Part shown: piece after piece, positions 10,354 to 19,928 of the stretch
Position numbering within the stretch: position 1 is the stretch's first letter
Layout of the letters: each line of letters begins with the position of its first letter
DNA from: an uncultured Spirochaetales bacterium
GTDB taxonomy: Bacteria; Spirochaetota; Spirochaetia; Sphaerochaetales; Sphaerochaetaceae
Length of the DNA stretch: 64,000 nucleotides
Direction of reading: 5' to 3'
Assembly (NCBI GenBank): GCA_944390045.1
Contig: CALXOO010000006.1
Span: 1-64,000 of the forward strand
The notes under the pieces: model-generated
What the model saw: only the letters and a program-made list of their open reading frames with translations
The model's database searches: none
Told to the model about the DNA's origin: nothing
Translations under genes and position numbers: made by a program

Positions 10354-11219
10354 TGTCCTTTGCCGTCATCTGCACCACAAAGGAGGCCGGAGTCACCAGC
10401 TTCCAGTCACTGCGCGCCGTGAAGGCCGCATACCCGGCACAGAAGGTGGGCCACACCGGCACCCTTGACCGTTTCGCAGGCGGTCTGATGATAGTACTTG
10501 TAGGAGAGGCGACCCGTCTCAATCCCTTCTTCACCGGTTTTGACAAGTCTTACAGGGCCGTGATGAGGTTCGGGGTCCAGACGGATACGCTTGACCCGGA
10601 GGGCGCAGTGGTCAGGGACGGAGGAAGAATTCCGTCCCTGGCTGAGATCGAGGCTGTCCTTCCTTCTTTCACCGGAAAGACCCTGCAGCGGCCTCCTGTC
10701 TACTCTGCCATTCATGTCGGGGGAAAGAGGGCATACAGAGAGGCGAGAAAGGGAAGGGAGATTGAGATGCCGGAACGTGAGATCGAGATAAGCCGGCTCT
10801 CTCTTGTCTCCTATGATCCTCCCGATCTTGTCTTCGATGCCAGCGTCAGCAAGGGAACATATATCCGCTCCCTTGCCCGGGACATAGCGCTTTCCCTTGG
10901 AAGCTGCGCCCATCTGACCGCTCTTGATCGCTACAGGGTGGGGCCCTTTGACTCCAGCAGGCTGACAGGAATTCCTGCCTCCCTTCAGGAGAGCGAGGCC
11001 AATATATCCCTGGTCATCAGGGGGCGTATCGATGCCGCTCCCTGGGCACTTGGCAGCATTGCGAACGGATACTTTCCGCCGCGCTGCATTGAGAGTATCA
11101 TTGATGCCGGTATGAGCTATTTCCGCCTCTACTCGGAAGAGCGCTTCCTGGGTGTCGTGGAAAGGAAGGAGGATGGCCGCTACAAGGTGGTCTGTCTGGT
11201 TTCGCGTGAGAATATATAA
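10353..11219 (+). CDS. truB: tRNA pseudouridine-55 synthase TruB
   Basis: Isomerises U55 in the T loop of tRNAs. The catalytic aspartate lies in GHTGTLDRFAGGLMIVLVG (about residues 33-51). The conserved KTLQRPPVYSAIHVGGKRAY and CSKGTYIRSLARD-like segments (here VSKGTYIRSLARDIA) are present. The protein of 288 residues carries a short C-terminal PUA-like tail. Its start overlaps the rbfA stop by one base, and its end overlaps the ribF start by 14 bases. Confidence 0.95.
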   Translation: MSFAVICTTKEAGVTSFQSLRAVKAAYPAQKVGHTGTLDRFAGGLMIVLVGEATRLNPFFTGFDKSYRAVMRFGVQTDTLDPEGAVVRDGGRIPSLAEIEAVLPSFTGKTLQRPPVYSAIHVGGKRAYREARKGREIEMPEREIEISRLSLVSYDPPDLVFDASVSKGTYIRSLARDIALSLGSCAHLTALDRYRVGPFDSSRLTGIPASLQESEANISLVIRGRIDAAPWALGSIANGYFPPRCIESIIDAGMSYFRLYSEERFLGVVERKEDGRYKVVCLVSRENI

Positions 11220-12009
11220 CTTTGACACGCTCAGGGAAAATCTCCTGCTGAAGGATGTGGATGCCGCACTGGCAATCGGCGTCTTCGACGGAGTGCACCT
11301 GGGACACAGGGAGATATTCACCCGGCTTGCCGGCTGGAGCAGGGAGCACGCTGTCTGCTCTGCGGCGGTCACATTCGGCACAAATCCCAAGATCAGGGGT
11401 CTGGCTCCTCTTGATACGATGCGGCTCAGGGCAGCATATATGGAAAGTTTTTCAATCGACTATATGCTGGTTATTGACTTTTCTGCAGATTTCAGTAAGA
11501 TGAGTGGCCGTGAGTTCATCCGCTTGCTATGTACGATGTGCCGTCCAAAAGCCGTCATAGTCGGGGAGGATTTCAAATGTGGCTGTCCCTCGGACCAGAT
11601 AACGGCCGATGAGTTGTCCGGGGCCTTTGCCGGATTCGGATGCAGTGTCGAGGTTGTGATAATCCCGCCTGTGCTTGATCCGGGCCGCTGCAGAATCTCT
11701 TCCACACATATCAGGAGTCTGATCTCATCCGGTGACGTTGAGCTTGCCAACAGGCTGTCCGGATCATGCTATCGCTATGATCTCGTGCAGAACAGCTTCG
11801 CCCCTCTGGGCAGCTCCTATGTGACTAGCGCGGTCACCACGCAGCGTCTGCCAGCAGACGGGCTGTACAGGTCCAGACTGGTCCTGCTTGACAAGAGTGA
11901 GGCTGACTGCCTGCTTGAAGTCAGGGGAAGGGAGCTTAAACTGAGCCTGGACAGCGGTGTCGGGCTTGCCGGCGCCGATTCAATCAGAATACTCTACAAG
12001 GAGAAGTGA
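11206..12009 (+). CDS. ribF: FAD synthetase RibF with reduced C-terminal domain
   Basis: Adenylates FMN to FAD. The nucleotidyltransferase half is complete: [16 protein letters not shown] near residue 28 and [11 protein letters not shown] near residue 163. The GTG at 11206 is chosen because it gives the family-like start VRIYNF; longer in-frame starts lie deep inside truB. The C-terminal region is only about 90 residues and lacks the flavokinase signature GxPTAN, so riboflavin phosphorylation by this protein is doubtful. The family norm is a bifunctional protein near 310 residues, against 268 here. Confidence 0.85.
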   Translation: MRIYNFDTLRENLLLKDVDAALAIGVFDGVHLGHREIFTRLAGWSREHAVCSAAVTFGTNPKIRGLAPLDTMRLRAAYMESFSIDYMLVIDFSADFSKMSGREFIRLLCTMCRPKAVIVGEDFKCGCPSDQITADELSGAFAGFGCSVEVVIIPPVLDPGRCRISSTHIRSLISSGDVELANRLSGSCYRYDLVQNSFAPLGSSYVTSAVTTQRLPADGLYRSRLVLLDKSEADCLLEVRGRELKLSLDSGVGLAGADSIRILYKEK

Positions 12010-12013
12010 GATA

Positions 12014-12280
12014 ATGATCACAAAGGAAACAAAGCAGGAAATCGTTTCACAGTACGGCGGAAACAGCGCCAACACAGGTGATGTGGCGGTCCAGGTCGCC
12101 CTTCTTACGGCAAGGATCAACGACCTCCAGAGCCACTTCAAGATGCATCCCAAGGACCATGCGTCCAGACGCGGTCTGCTGAAGATGGTCGGACAGAGAA
12201 GAAGGCTTCTCAGATACATCAAGAACCGCAACATCAACGAGTACAGGGACCTCATTGCAAAACTCGGTCTCAGAAAGTAA
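12014..12280 (+). CDS. rpsO: 30S ribosomal protein S15
   Basis: Binds the central domain of 16S rRNA early in 30S assembly. The 88-residue protein is full length and shows [37 protein letters not shown] and [10 protein letters not shown], the hallmark S15 segments. The start at 12014 follows AAGGAG by 10 bases. It is followed by pnp, the order also known from enterobacteria, with a hairpin in between. Confidence 0.97.
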   Translation: MITKETKQEIVSQYGGNSANTGDVAVQVALLTARINDLQSHFKMHPKDHASRRGLLKMVGQRRRLLRYIKNRNINEYRDLIAKLGLRK

Positions 12281-12291
12281 GAGATAAATCC

Positions 12292-12319
12292 AGGGCCAGG
12301 CTCACAGCAGTCTGGCCTT
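12292..12319 (+). promoter_or_regulatory. Hairpin in the rpsO-pnp intergenic leader
   Basis: AGGGCCAG (12292-12299) pairs with CTGGCCTT (12312-12319) around a 12-base loop, eight pairs including one G-U. No T run follows, so it is not a typical terminator. In Escherichia coli a stem at this place is cut by RNase III and lets PNPase repress its own mRNA. A similar role here is inference. Confidence 0.45.
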
Positions 12320-12365
12320 GTCAGCTTGATAAAGAACAAAAAAAGAACGAATAAGGAAACCGTTT

Positions 12366-14492
12366 ATGTCAAATGTTACAAGTGTGTCCGTCATGATTGG
12401 CGACACGGAACTGGTCTTTGAGACCGGAAAAATCGCAAAGCAGGCAAATGGTGCCGTCTACGCGCACTATGCCGGAAGTGCAGTCATTGCCACAGTCTGC
12501 TGTGGCGAGCAGCCCAGTGAGCCGATCGACTATGTGCCCGTATCGGTTGAGTACAACGAGAAGTATTACGCCGCCGGAAAGATTCCCGGAGGCTTCCTGA
12601 AGCGCGAGAGCAGGCCAAAGGACAAGGAGATCCTTGTCTCACGTCTGATCGACAGGCCCATGAGACCCCTGTTCGACAAGGCCTTCGGACGCGAAATCCA
12701 GATCGTACCGACAGTCGTCTCCTCTGACATGTCCCACACTCCTGACATCGTCGCGATCAACGCCGCAAGCTGTGCGGTCACTATCTCAGACATTCCTTTC
12801 TATGGACCCATCGCCGCAGTGCGTGTCGCGCTGATCAACGGCGAGTACGTCATCAATCCTACATTCCAGCAGCTCCCGCTTGCCAGTCTTGACATCGTCG
12901 TTGCCGGAACTCATGACGGAATCACGATGGTCGAGGGCGGTGCGAAGGAGGTCAGTGAGGACGAGATGCTCGCAGCCATCAACGCTGCCCAGCCTGTCAT
13001 CACAAAAATCTGTGAGGCACAGATGAAGATGAGGCAGCTGTGCGGCAAGGAGAAGCTGCCTCTCATGGAGATCAGCGAGGATCTCAGCTGGCTGGAGCCA
13101 GTTCGTGAGTTCGCCACGCCGCTCGAGAAGGAGGCCAGCTTCGTCAAGGGCAAGATGAACCGCTATGCGGCCCTTGAGAAGGCACATGAGACAGTGCGCG
13201 AGAAGTTTGCCGATCTCATCGTCCAGGACGAGAAGAGACCCGGCCAGCTCGCTGCGATGTTCGAGGATCTCGAGTACAACATCCTGCGCTCCTCGATTCT
13301 CAATGACGGAGTCAGGACTGACGGCAGGACAGTCACACAGATCAGGCCCATCACCTGCGAGGTCGGCGTCCTTCCCTGCACGCATGGTTCGGCGCTCTTC
13401 ACCCGCGGTGAGACACAGTCCCTGGCTGTCACGACACTTGGAACCGCCTCTGACGAGCAGATGTTCGATACGATCGACGGCGACAAGACATTCAGCAACT
13501 TCATGCTTCACTATAACTTCCCGCCTTATTCAGTGGGCGAGTGCGGCAGGCTGACCACAGGACGCCGTGAGATCGGACACGGACATCTGGCACAGAGGGC
13601 CCTTGAGGCTGTGATTCCGCCCAAGGAATCATTCCCTTACACGATCCGCGTCGTCAGCGAGATCATGGAGTCCAACGGCTCAAGTTCAATGGCCTCTGTC
13701 TGCGGTGGCTGTCTGTCCCTGATGGATGCTGGTGTCCCGATCAAGAAGCCTGTGGCCGGAATCGCCATGGGTCTGATCACTGAGGGCGCAGACTATTCCA
13801 AGTACGTTGTCCTCTCCGACATCCTCGGTGAGGAGGATCACCTGGGCGACATGGACTTCAAGGTCGCCGGAACCAGGGATGGAATCACGGCATTCCAGAT
13901 GGACATCAAGATCGCCGGCGTCACACCCGAGATCATGTCCAAGGCTCTCCAGCAGGCAAAGGAGGGCAGGATGCACATTCTGGGAATCATGGCCGATACT
14001 CTTGCGGCACCCAGGAGCGAGATCAGCGAGCTTGCCCCGAAGATCCTGACCTTCAAGGTCCCTGAGGATGCGATCGGCGCCATAATCGGAACCGGCGGAA
14101 AGACCATCAAGTCAATTGCCCAGCAGACCGGTGCGGAGATCAACATCGATGACAACGGACAGGTCACTGTCTACGGCAAGAACAATGCCAGTGCCCAGGA
14201 GGCGAAGAGGCTTGCACTTTCCATCATCGAGAAGCCGGAGGTCGGCAAGATCTACCATGGAACAGTCAAGAGAATCGTCGACTTCGGCGCATTCATCGAA
14301 ATCCTGCCCGGCAAGGAGGGCCTGTGCCATATCTCCAAGCTTGCCAGGACCCGTGTCAAGCAGGTCACTGACGTGCTCCAGGTCGGTCAGGAGGTCGACG
14401 TCAAGCTCATTGACATCGACAGGATGGACCGCCTGAACCTCTCTTACATCGATGCACAGCCCGACGCTGATGACAAGAAGGGCAGGAAGTGA
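12366..14492 (+). CDS. pnp: Polyribonucleotide nucleotidyltransferase (PNPase)
   Basis: Phosphorolytic 3' to 5' exoribonuclease of RNA turnover. Two RNase PH-like domains (about 1-215 and 300-530) flank a helical linker. The KH domain carries [23 protein letters not shown] near residue 560, and a C-terminal S1 domain starts at [18 protein letters not shown]. The length of 708 residues is typical. AAGGAAA precedes the ATG. The stop overlaps the dut ATG (TGATG). Confidence 0.97.
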   Translation: MSNVTSVSVMIGDTELVFETGKIAKQANGAVYAHYAGSAVIATVCCGEQPSEPIDYVPVSVEYNEKYYAAGKIPGGFLKRESRPKDKEILVSRLIDRPMRPLFDKAFGREIQIVPTVVSSDMSHTPDIVAINAASCAVTISDIPFYGPIAAVRVALINGEYVINPTFQQLPLASLDIVVAGTHDGITMVEGGAKEVSEDEMLAAINAAQPVITKICEAQMKMRQLCGKEKLPLMEISEDLSWLEPVREFATPLEKEASFVKGKMNRYAALEKAHETVREKFADLIVQDEKRPGQLAAMFEDLEYNILRSSILNDGVRTDGRTVTQIRPITCEVGVLPCTHGSALFTRGETQSLAVTTLGTASDEQMFDTIDGDKTFSNFMLHYNFPPYSVGECGRLTTGRREIGHGHLAQRALEAVIPPKESFPYTIRVVSEIMESNGSSSMASVCGGCLSLMDAGVPIKKPVAGIAMGLITEGADYSKYVVLSDILGEEDHLGDMDFKVAGTRDGITAFQMDIKIAGVTPEIMSKALQQAKEGRMHILGIMADTLAAPRSEISELAPKILTFKVPEDAIGAIIGTGGKTIKSIAQQTGAEINIDDNGQVTVYGKNNASAQEAKRLALSIIEKPEVGKIYHGTVKRIVDFGAFIEILPGKEGLCHISKLARTRVKQVTDVLQVGQEVDVKLIDIDRMDRLNLSYIDAQPDADDKKGRK

Positions 14493-14926
14493 TGGAGAGA
14501 GTGCCTACCAGCCTTGAGGCGGGAGCAGTGCTTCCCGCCTATGAGACTGCGGGTGCGGCGGGCGCCGATGTAAGGGCCCGCCTCGATGAGGACCTGGTCA
14601 TAGCTCCTTCTCGTGCCGCGCTGGTTCCTACAGGACTGCGCTTCGCGATCCCTGAAGGCTACGAGATCCAGGTGCGTCCCCGCTCAGGGCTGGCACTGCG
14701 GCATTCGATAACAGTCCTCAACAGTCCCGGCACGATCGACAGCGACTACCGGGGTGAGCTTGGTGTGATACTGATCAATCACTCTGCTGAGGATTTCACG
14801 GTACATGACGGCGACAGGATAGCCCAGCTCGTGCTCTCTCCTGTCGTCAGGGCCGACTTCGTCAGGACAGATGTACTTGACGAGACCGGGCGGGGCAGTG
14901 GAGGTTTCGGCTCCACGGGAGTGTAG
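14492..14926 (+). CDS. dut: Deoxyuridine 5'-triphosphate nucleotidohydrolase
   Basis: Hydrolyses dUTP to dUMP, limiting uracil in DNA and feeding thymidylate synthesis. All five trimeric dUTPase motifs are visible in 144 residues: [39 protein letters not shown] and the C-terminal [10 protein letters not shown] arm. A GTG three bases upstream (14489) is also possible; the ATG at 14492 overlapping the pnp stop is preferred. Confidence 0.95.
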   Translation: MERVPTSLEAGAVLPAYETAGAAGADVRARLDEDLVIAPSRAALVPTGLRFAIPEGYEIQVRPRSGLALRHSITVLNSPGTIDSDYRGELGVILINHSAEDFTVHDGDRIAQLVLSPVVRADFVRTDVLDETGRGSGGFGSTGV

Positions 14927-14928
14927 AC

Positions 14929-16206
14929 TTGTCCGTAAGACATTCAAGCCATCTTTTGCTGTCCTGGCATGTGACAAGGGAATTCATTCTGGATTTCCTT
15001 GTCTCTTTTCTTTTCTTCTTCTTCATATTTTTTATCAACCAGATCCTGCTGCTGGTCCAGCAGGTCATGCTCAAGAGCGTGGATGTCCCGACCATCCTGG
15101 TTCTGGTAGTCTGCGCGATCCCGCAGTTTCTGCAGTATGTGGTTCCCTTCGCGACGCTCTCTGCCTCCTCAATGATCCTTGGCGACCTGGGCAGTGCCAA
15201 CGAGCTCATGGCGCTGCGGAGCTGCGGAATCAGCCTGTCCAGAGTCTACAGAGTGCTGGTCATCTGCTCGCTCGTCCTCTCGCTTGTGACATTTTATATC
15301 TCCGACTATCTGATGCCGGCCTCAAGCCGCGTTTACCAGAGAATGCTGTCTGATGTGATGAGGGAGCTGCCGACCTTCGAAATCAGGGCTGATGCCACAA
15401 ACAGTGTAGGGGACGTGGTGATGCGCAACGGGGCAGTCTCCGGCGACAGAATCGATGACATTGCAATGTTCACGACCTCAGGTGACCCGAACATGACGCT
15501 CTCCTCTCCGTCAGGCACGCTGGAGCTTGTTGATGCCACTAATTTCGTATACCGCCTGGATCTGGACAGCGCGCGGCTGATGCTGACCGAGGCTGACATC
15601 ACGCGCTCAATTCTGGCAGAGGCAGAGGACGCGAGTGTCTATCTTGATTTCTCGAGCCAGCTGCCTTCACTGACGGACAGCTCGCCGTCGAATCTCTCAT
15701 CGGCTGAGCTCTGGCCCCTGATGCAGTCCAGACGCCAGATCAGGGATGAAAATGTCAGATCCTTCCACATCCAGAGAGAGGAAGAACTGTACACTCTGGC
15801 CTCCTCGCTGAGAAAGGTCTGTGACGAGGACAGCCTCAGCCTCTGGTCAAACATCATTGACAACAGCCTGAGCCGGCTTGATGCGCTGGGAGAGGATGAG
15901 CCGGTCCAGTTCTACTACCAGTATTACAGTGCGGAGTTCAACAAGAAGTTCGCACTCTCGCTCGGATGTCTGGCGCTGACAGTGATGACACTGCCTCTTT
16001 CCCTGATAAAGATCAGGCACGGCCGCCTGGTCGGCTTCGGGCTTTCGCTGCTGATCGCAGTATCATACTGGTATATACTTTTTGTCAGTCAGCTCAAGAT
16101 CTTCGACTACTCATTCAATGCAGGCTTTCTCATGTACATACCCGATGCGGTCATGCTAATTGCGGGGCTTGTGCTGCTTGCCTGGAGGACGGGGAGGGCC
16201 GGATGA
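14929..16206 (+). CDS. lptF: LptF/LptG-family permease (YjgP/YjgQ), first copy
   Basis: Inner-membrane component that, with LptG and the LptB ATPase, extracts lipopolysaccharide-type lipids toward the outer membrane. It has the family shape: N-terminal membrane segments (residues 18-45, 58-85, 100-125), a long periplasmic beta-rich domain (about 130-325) and three C-terminal membrane helices. The start is TTG at 14929, preceded by GGGAG. It directly follows dut and overlaps lptG by four bases. Which copy is F and which is G is assigned by order only. Confidence 0.8.
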   Translation: MSVRHSSHLLLSWHVTREFILDFLVSFLFFFFIFFINQILLLVQQVMLKSVDVPTILVLVVCAIPQFLQYVVPFATLSASSMILGDLGSANELMALRSCGISLSRVYRVLVICSLVLSLVTFYISDYLMPASSRVYQRMLSDVMRELPTFEIRADATNSVGDVVMRNGAVSGDRIDDIAMFTTSGDPNMTLSSPSGTLELVDATNFVYRLDLDSARLMLTEADITRSILAEAEDASVYLDFSSQLPSLTDSSPSNLSSAELWPLMQSRRQIRDENVRSFHIQREEELYTLASSLRKVCDEDSLSLWSNIIDNSLSRLDALGEDEPVQFYYQYYSAEFNKKFALSLGCLALTVMTLPLSLIKIRHGRLVGFGLSLLIAVSYWYILFVSQLKIFDYSFNAGFLMYIPDAVMLIAGLVLLAWRTGRAG

Positions 16207-17285
16207 AGATAATCGACAGGTACATAGTCTTCTCAATCCTCAGGACTGCCCTGGCCACACTGGCCATCTGCACGCTGCTTGTCGTCGCCGTGGAGATGTT
16301 CAGCTCGATGAACAGCTATGTCACCAATGCGGTCCCGCTCTCACAGATCCTGTGGCTGTCAGTACTTGGACTTCCCGAATACCTGATGATGTGCGCATCA
16401 ATCTCATTTCTCTTCGCTACGACCTTCTTCCTGTCCCAGCTTGAGGGAAACAACGAGATGATCATGTTCCTCAACGCGGGACTTGGCTACCGCAGGATCT
16501 GCCTGCCGGTCATCATGCTCTCCCTGATCGTCACCCTGGTCTTCTTCGTCTTCAGCCAGACAGTCCTGATCGATGCGGCAGTCGAGCATGACAGACTCTC
16601 AGTTGAGTATTTCGGCCAGACGAGCACCCAGGACTCAGGAGATGTCACGGTGAGTGAGATGGACGGTAGCTACATCATCAGCGCAAGCTATTTCTCGCCT
16701 GAGCTTGAGCGCCTGTTTGATCCAATTCTGGTGACCCGGGCAGAAGACGGTTCTGTCCTGATGCGCCTGGAGGCGGCCTATGCGGACAGACAGGACGGTC
16801 ACTGGGTCTTTTATGACGGCAGGAGCTATGAGGCGGGAGAGCAGGGGCTCACTGCGCAAAGCTTCGATCGCCGGCATGTGCCTGAGGTCACGATGGAAAG
16901 CTCGCTTTTCTCTGCCCGCTCAAGGGACATAACGACAATGGACGGCAGGGATGCAAGGGCCTATCTTGAGAGACTGAGAAGCATAGACCTGGACAGCTGG
17001 TACCGCAGCCGCACAGAGTATCTGTCACGTCTTTTCTCCCCGCTGCCGATTCTGGTGCTGGTGCTGATCTCGCTGCTGATGAACTACCGCTTCAAGAAGA
17101 ATGTCTTCCTGTTTTCCCTGATCCAGTCCCTGTGCACTGCCGTAGTCTACTATGTGGTCCAGATGCTGGTTTCCATCATGTGCGAACAGGCTATGATGCC
17201 TCCCTCATTCAGTGTTATCATACCGGTCGTGACAGTGCTTGCGCTCTCACTCCTAATCAGACTAATCGGAGCAATCAATGGCTGA
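16203..17285 (+). CDS. lptG: LptF/LptG-family permease (YjgP/YjgQ), second copy
   Basis: Partner of the preceding permease. The start at 16203 (MKIIDRYIVFSILR) overlaps the previous stop as ATGA and gives the classic LptG opening; a longer in-frame start at 15966 would lie within lptF. Of 360 residues, three membrane segments come first, then a periplasmic domain (about 105-265), then three more helices ending near the stop. Its last eight bases overlap tgt. No LptB, LptC or LptA gene is in the window. Confidence 0.8.
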   Translation: MKIIDRYIVFSILRTALATLAICTLLVVAVEMFSSMNSYVTNAVPLSQILWLSVLGLPEYLMMCASISFLFATTFFLSQLEGNNEMIMFLNAGLGYRRICLPVIMLSLIVTLVFFVFSQTVLIDAAVEHDRLSVEYFGQTSTQDSGDVTVSEMDGSYIISASYFSPELERLFDPILVTRAEDGSVLMRLEAAYADRQDGHWVFYDGRSYEAGEQGLTAQSFDRRHVPEVTMESSLFSARSRDITTMDGRDARAYLERLRSIDLDSWYRSRTEYLSRLFSPLPILVLVLISLLMNYRFKKNVFLFSLIQSLCTAVVYYVVQMLVSIMCEQAMMPPSFSVIIPVVTVLALSLLIRLIGAING

Positions 17286-18411
17286 AAGAATCTACACATG
17301 CACGCTTCGCGACACGGTTACGCGTGCCAGACTCGGTTACATCGACCTTCCTCACGGCAGGGTCGAGACACCGGCCTTCATGCCTGTGGGCACAAATGCC
17401 ACAGTCAAGGGAATCTACCACGACACTATCAGTGCCATAGGTTACAGGCTGATACTCGCAAACACCTATCATCTCTATCTCCGGCCCGGCATGGAAGTAA
17501 TAGGGCAGTTCGGCGGGCTTCACAGGTTCTGCTCATGGGAGGGCAACATCCTGACTGACTCAGGAGGCTTCCAGGTCTTCTCCCTTTCCGGACTGAGAAA
17601 GGTCAGGGATGCGGGAGTAACCTTCCAGAGCCATATTGACGGCTCAAGGCATGTGTTCACTCCTGAGAAGGTCGTCGATATCCAGGCGACTTTCGGAAGC
17701 GATATCGCGATGTGTCTGGATGTCTGCACGCCGCCGGGAATTGACTACCGCAATGCCAGGGAGGCCTGGAGGGTCACGAAGCTGTGGGCAGAGCGCTCTC
17801 TGGAGGAGAGAAAGAAGCTTGGCGAGTCATTCCGGGGAAATCTTTTTGGAATTGTCCAGGGCAATTTCTATCAGGACCTCAGAAAGGAAAGCGCTCTGAC
17901 GATCAGTGAAATGGACTTTCCGGGAATCGCCATCGGAGGCCTGTCGGTGGGTGAGGAGAAGAGCCAGTTCAATGACTTCCTGGCCTATACGAGTCAGTTC
18001 ATCACTGATGAGAAGCCACGCTATGTCATGGGAATAGGCTCGCCTGACTACATTTTCGAGTGCGTCGAGAACGGTATTGACCTCTTCGACTGCGTGCTTG
18101 CCACCAGGATGGCCAGAAACGGAGCTCTTTTCACAGACGACGGCGTGGTGACGCTGAAGAAGGCGGTGCACAAATTTGATGAGAGGCCTGTCCAGGAGGG
18201 CTGCAGCTGCACCTGCTGCCGCAAATACAGCCGTGCCTATATGCATCATCTTGTCAAATGCAATGAGATGCTCGGAGGAATGCTGGCGACAGAGCACAAT
18301 CTGACATACCTCTACAATCTTCTTGTCAGAATCAGGAAGAGCATCGCAGAGGGCCGTTTCAGTGAATTCAAGAAGGAGTACATGGAGCGATTCTACGCTC
18401 CCAGAGCCTGA
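17278..18411 (+). CDS. tgt: tRNA-guanine transglycosylase
   Basis: Exchanges guanine 34 of Asp, Asn, His and Tyr tRNAs for a queuosine precursor. Visible landmarks are LTDSGGFQVFSLS, the catalytic region GSDIAMCLDVCTPP, the binding loop IAIGGLSVGEEKSQF, the nucleophile region GIDLFDCVLATRMARNG and zinc ligands CSCTCCRKY..H near residue 305. The Glu next to the active-site Asp (Asp-Glu-Cys in well-studied bacterial enzymes) is Val here, while the neighbouring Cys and the Val of the binding loop are kept. A predicted queuosine transporter and queuine-lyase-like gene lie 6 kb downstream. Confidence 0.95.
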   Translation: MAERIYTCTLRDTVTRARLGYIDLPHGRVETPAFMPVGTNATVKGIYHDTISAIGYRLILANTYHLYLRPGMEVIGQFGGLHRFCSWEGNILTDSGGFQVFSLSGLRKVRDAGVTFQSHIDGSRHVFTPEKVVDIQATFGSDIAMCLDVCTPPGIDYRNAREAWRVTKLWAERSLEERKKLGESFRGNLFGIVQGNFYQDLRKESALTISEMDFPGIAIGGLSVGEEKSQFNDFLAYTSQFITDEKPRYVMGIGSPDYIFECVENGIDLFDCVLATRMARNGALFTDDGVVTLKKAVHKFDERPVQEGCSCTCCRKYSRAYMHHLVKCNEMLGGMLATEHNLTYLYNLLVRIRKSIAEGRFSEFKKEYMERFYAPRA

Positions 18412-19928
18412 TGGCAGAAAGTGAGCGGAACACAGCACTGATGATGATCTGCACCTTTTTCTCCAGAGTGCTAGGCATTCTGAAGAACAGGGCACTGTCA
18501 GTTCACTTCGGTGCCGGGCCTATCGCTGATGCGATGAACTTTTCCTTCAATCTCGCCAACAGTCTGAGAAAGCTTTTCGCAGAGGGCTCTCTCGGACAGG
18601 CCTACCTTCCACTCCTCGCAGAGGGACGGAAGGATGACGAGAGGGCAGAGAGGCTGATGAACCAGATCCTCAGCCTCCTTGTTCTCATCTTCATCGTCCT
18701 GCTGCTGTTCTCCGTTCTTCTTGGACGCCAGACTGTGGACTTTCTTGGAGACTGGGAGGATGCACGCAGTGCTGCAGTTGCTGCATCCCTGCTTCCCTGG
18801 TTCACGATCTTCCTTTTCTTCATCTCTTCCTCGATCCTGGTCCAGTCCGTTCTTCAGACCCGGGGGCGCTTTCTTGCCTCCGCACTGGCGCCGCTGATGT
18901 TCTCACTGGTGCTGCTGGTCTCACTCATGGTCCTTCCTGACCATATTGCCCATTACAGCATGGCTGTCGGGGCTGTGGCCGGTGCGCTTGCCGAGTTTTA
19001 TTCTGTCTTCATCCCGCTAAGGCGCCTTGGCTTCCGCTTCCGGCTCACGCTTGATTTCTCGGGTCATGACTTCCGTTCAGTCATTTCCCGCTGGATTCCG
19101 GGCTCGCTCTCGTCGCTGGTCGCGATTGTCTCACAGTCCGTGACGATGTATCTGGCCAGCTCACTGGGCACAGGGGGACTCAGCGCGCTGTCAAACTCCA
19201 TAATCTTCTACCAGGCCCCATACGGCATCGTATTCTCAGCTGTGCAGAGCGTGTTCTACCCACAGCTTTCAGCCGCTGCTGATGAAAGAGAGAGAGCCGT
19301 GCGGCTTTCATCCGCGCTTGAATACCTGTACACCTTCCTGCTTCCTGCGACCCTGATACTGCTGCCGCTGATGCAGCTGATGATCGCCTCCCTGCTTCAG
19401 AAGGGGGCCTTCAGCGCAGCTGATACGCTGCTGACTGCGCAGGTGCTGGGATGGTATCTGGCAGCGATGGTGCCGATGTCATTCTATGCGATGCTGCAGC
19501 GGCTGCTCATGTCGAGGGGCGAATACAGGCTGAACCTGCTTGTGACGAGTCTTGTTTCTGTCCTTGATATGGTGCTGATGATTATTCTGATGAGCTGCGG
19601 CTGCGGTATCTCATCTCTCTCACTGGCGACATTTATCTCCAGCACTGCCGGTGCCGCAGTGCTCTTTGTCAGGGCAGGGGACTTCCCCTGGAAATCCTTC
19701 CTTTGCCGGATTGCCAGGATAACAGGTGCAAACGCACTGACCGTCATCCTCGCGCTGTGTTATATAAAATGGAACCCGCAGGAATGGCTTGCGGGCTCCA
19801 GTATCGGGAACGTGATGCACTTCATCTTCCGTGCGGCCGTGATGCTGCTGTCGACAGTGCTGGGCTATGTGCTGCTGCGAGTCGACTTCATCACTCAGCT
19901 CAGAAGTCGGCGACACGGATTGAGATGA
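18411..19928 (+). CDS. murJ: MurJ/MviN-family lipid II flippase
   Basis: Multi-helix membrane protein predicted to flip the peptidoglycan precursor lipid II. The opening FFSRVLGILKNRALSVHFG and the following ADAMNFSFNLANSLRKLFAEGSLGQAYLP are hallmark MurJ sequence, including basic residues needed in the central cavity. About 13-14 hydrophobic segments span its 505 residues. It starts on the tgt stop (TGATG) and ends convergently with greA, overlapping it by 29 bases. Confidence 0.93.
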   Translation: MAESERNTALMMICTFFSRVLGILKNRALSVHFGAGPIADAMNFSFNLANSLRKLFAEGSLGQAYLPLLAEGRKDDERAERLMNQILSLLVLIFIVLLLFSVLLGRQTVDFLGDWEDARSAAVAASLLPWFTIFLFFISSSILVQSVLQTRGRFLASALAPLMFSLVLLVSLMVLPDHIAHYSMAVGAVAGALAEFYSVFIPLRRLGFRFRLTLDFSGHDFRSVISRWIPGSLSSLVAIVSQSVTMYLASSLGTGGLSALSNSIIFYQAPYGIVFSAVQSVFYPQLSAAADERERAVRLSSALEYLYTFLLPATLILLPLMQLMIASLLQKGAFSAADTLLTAQVLGWYLAAMVPMSFYAMLQRLLMSRGEYRLNLLVTSLVSVLDMVLMIILMSCGCGISSLSLATFISSTAGAAVLFVRAGDFPWKSFLCRIARITGANALTVILALCYIKWNPQEWLAGSSIGNVMHFIFRAAVMLLSTVLGYVLLRVDFITQLRSRRHGLR

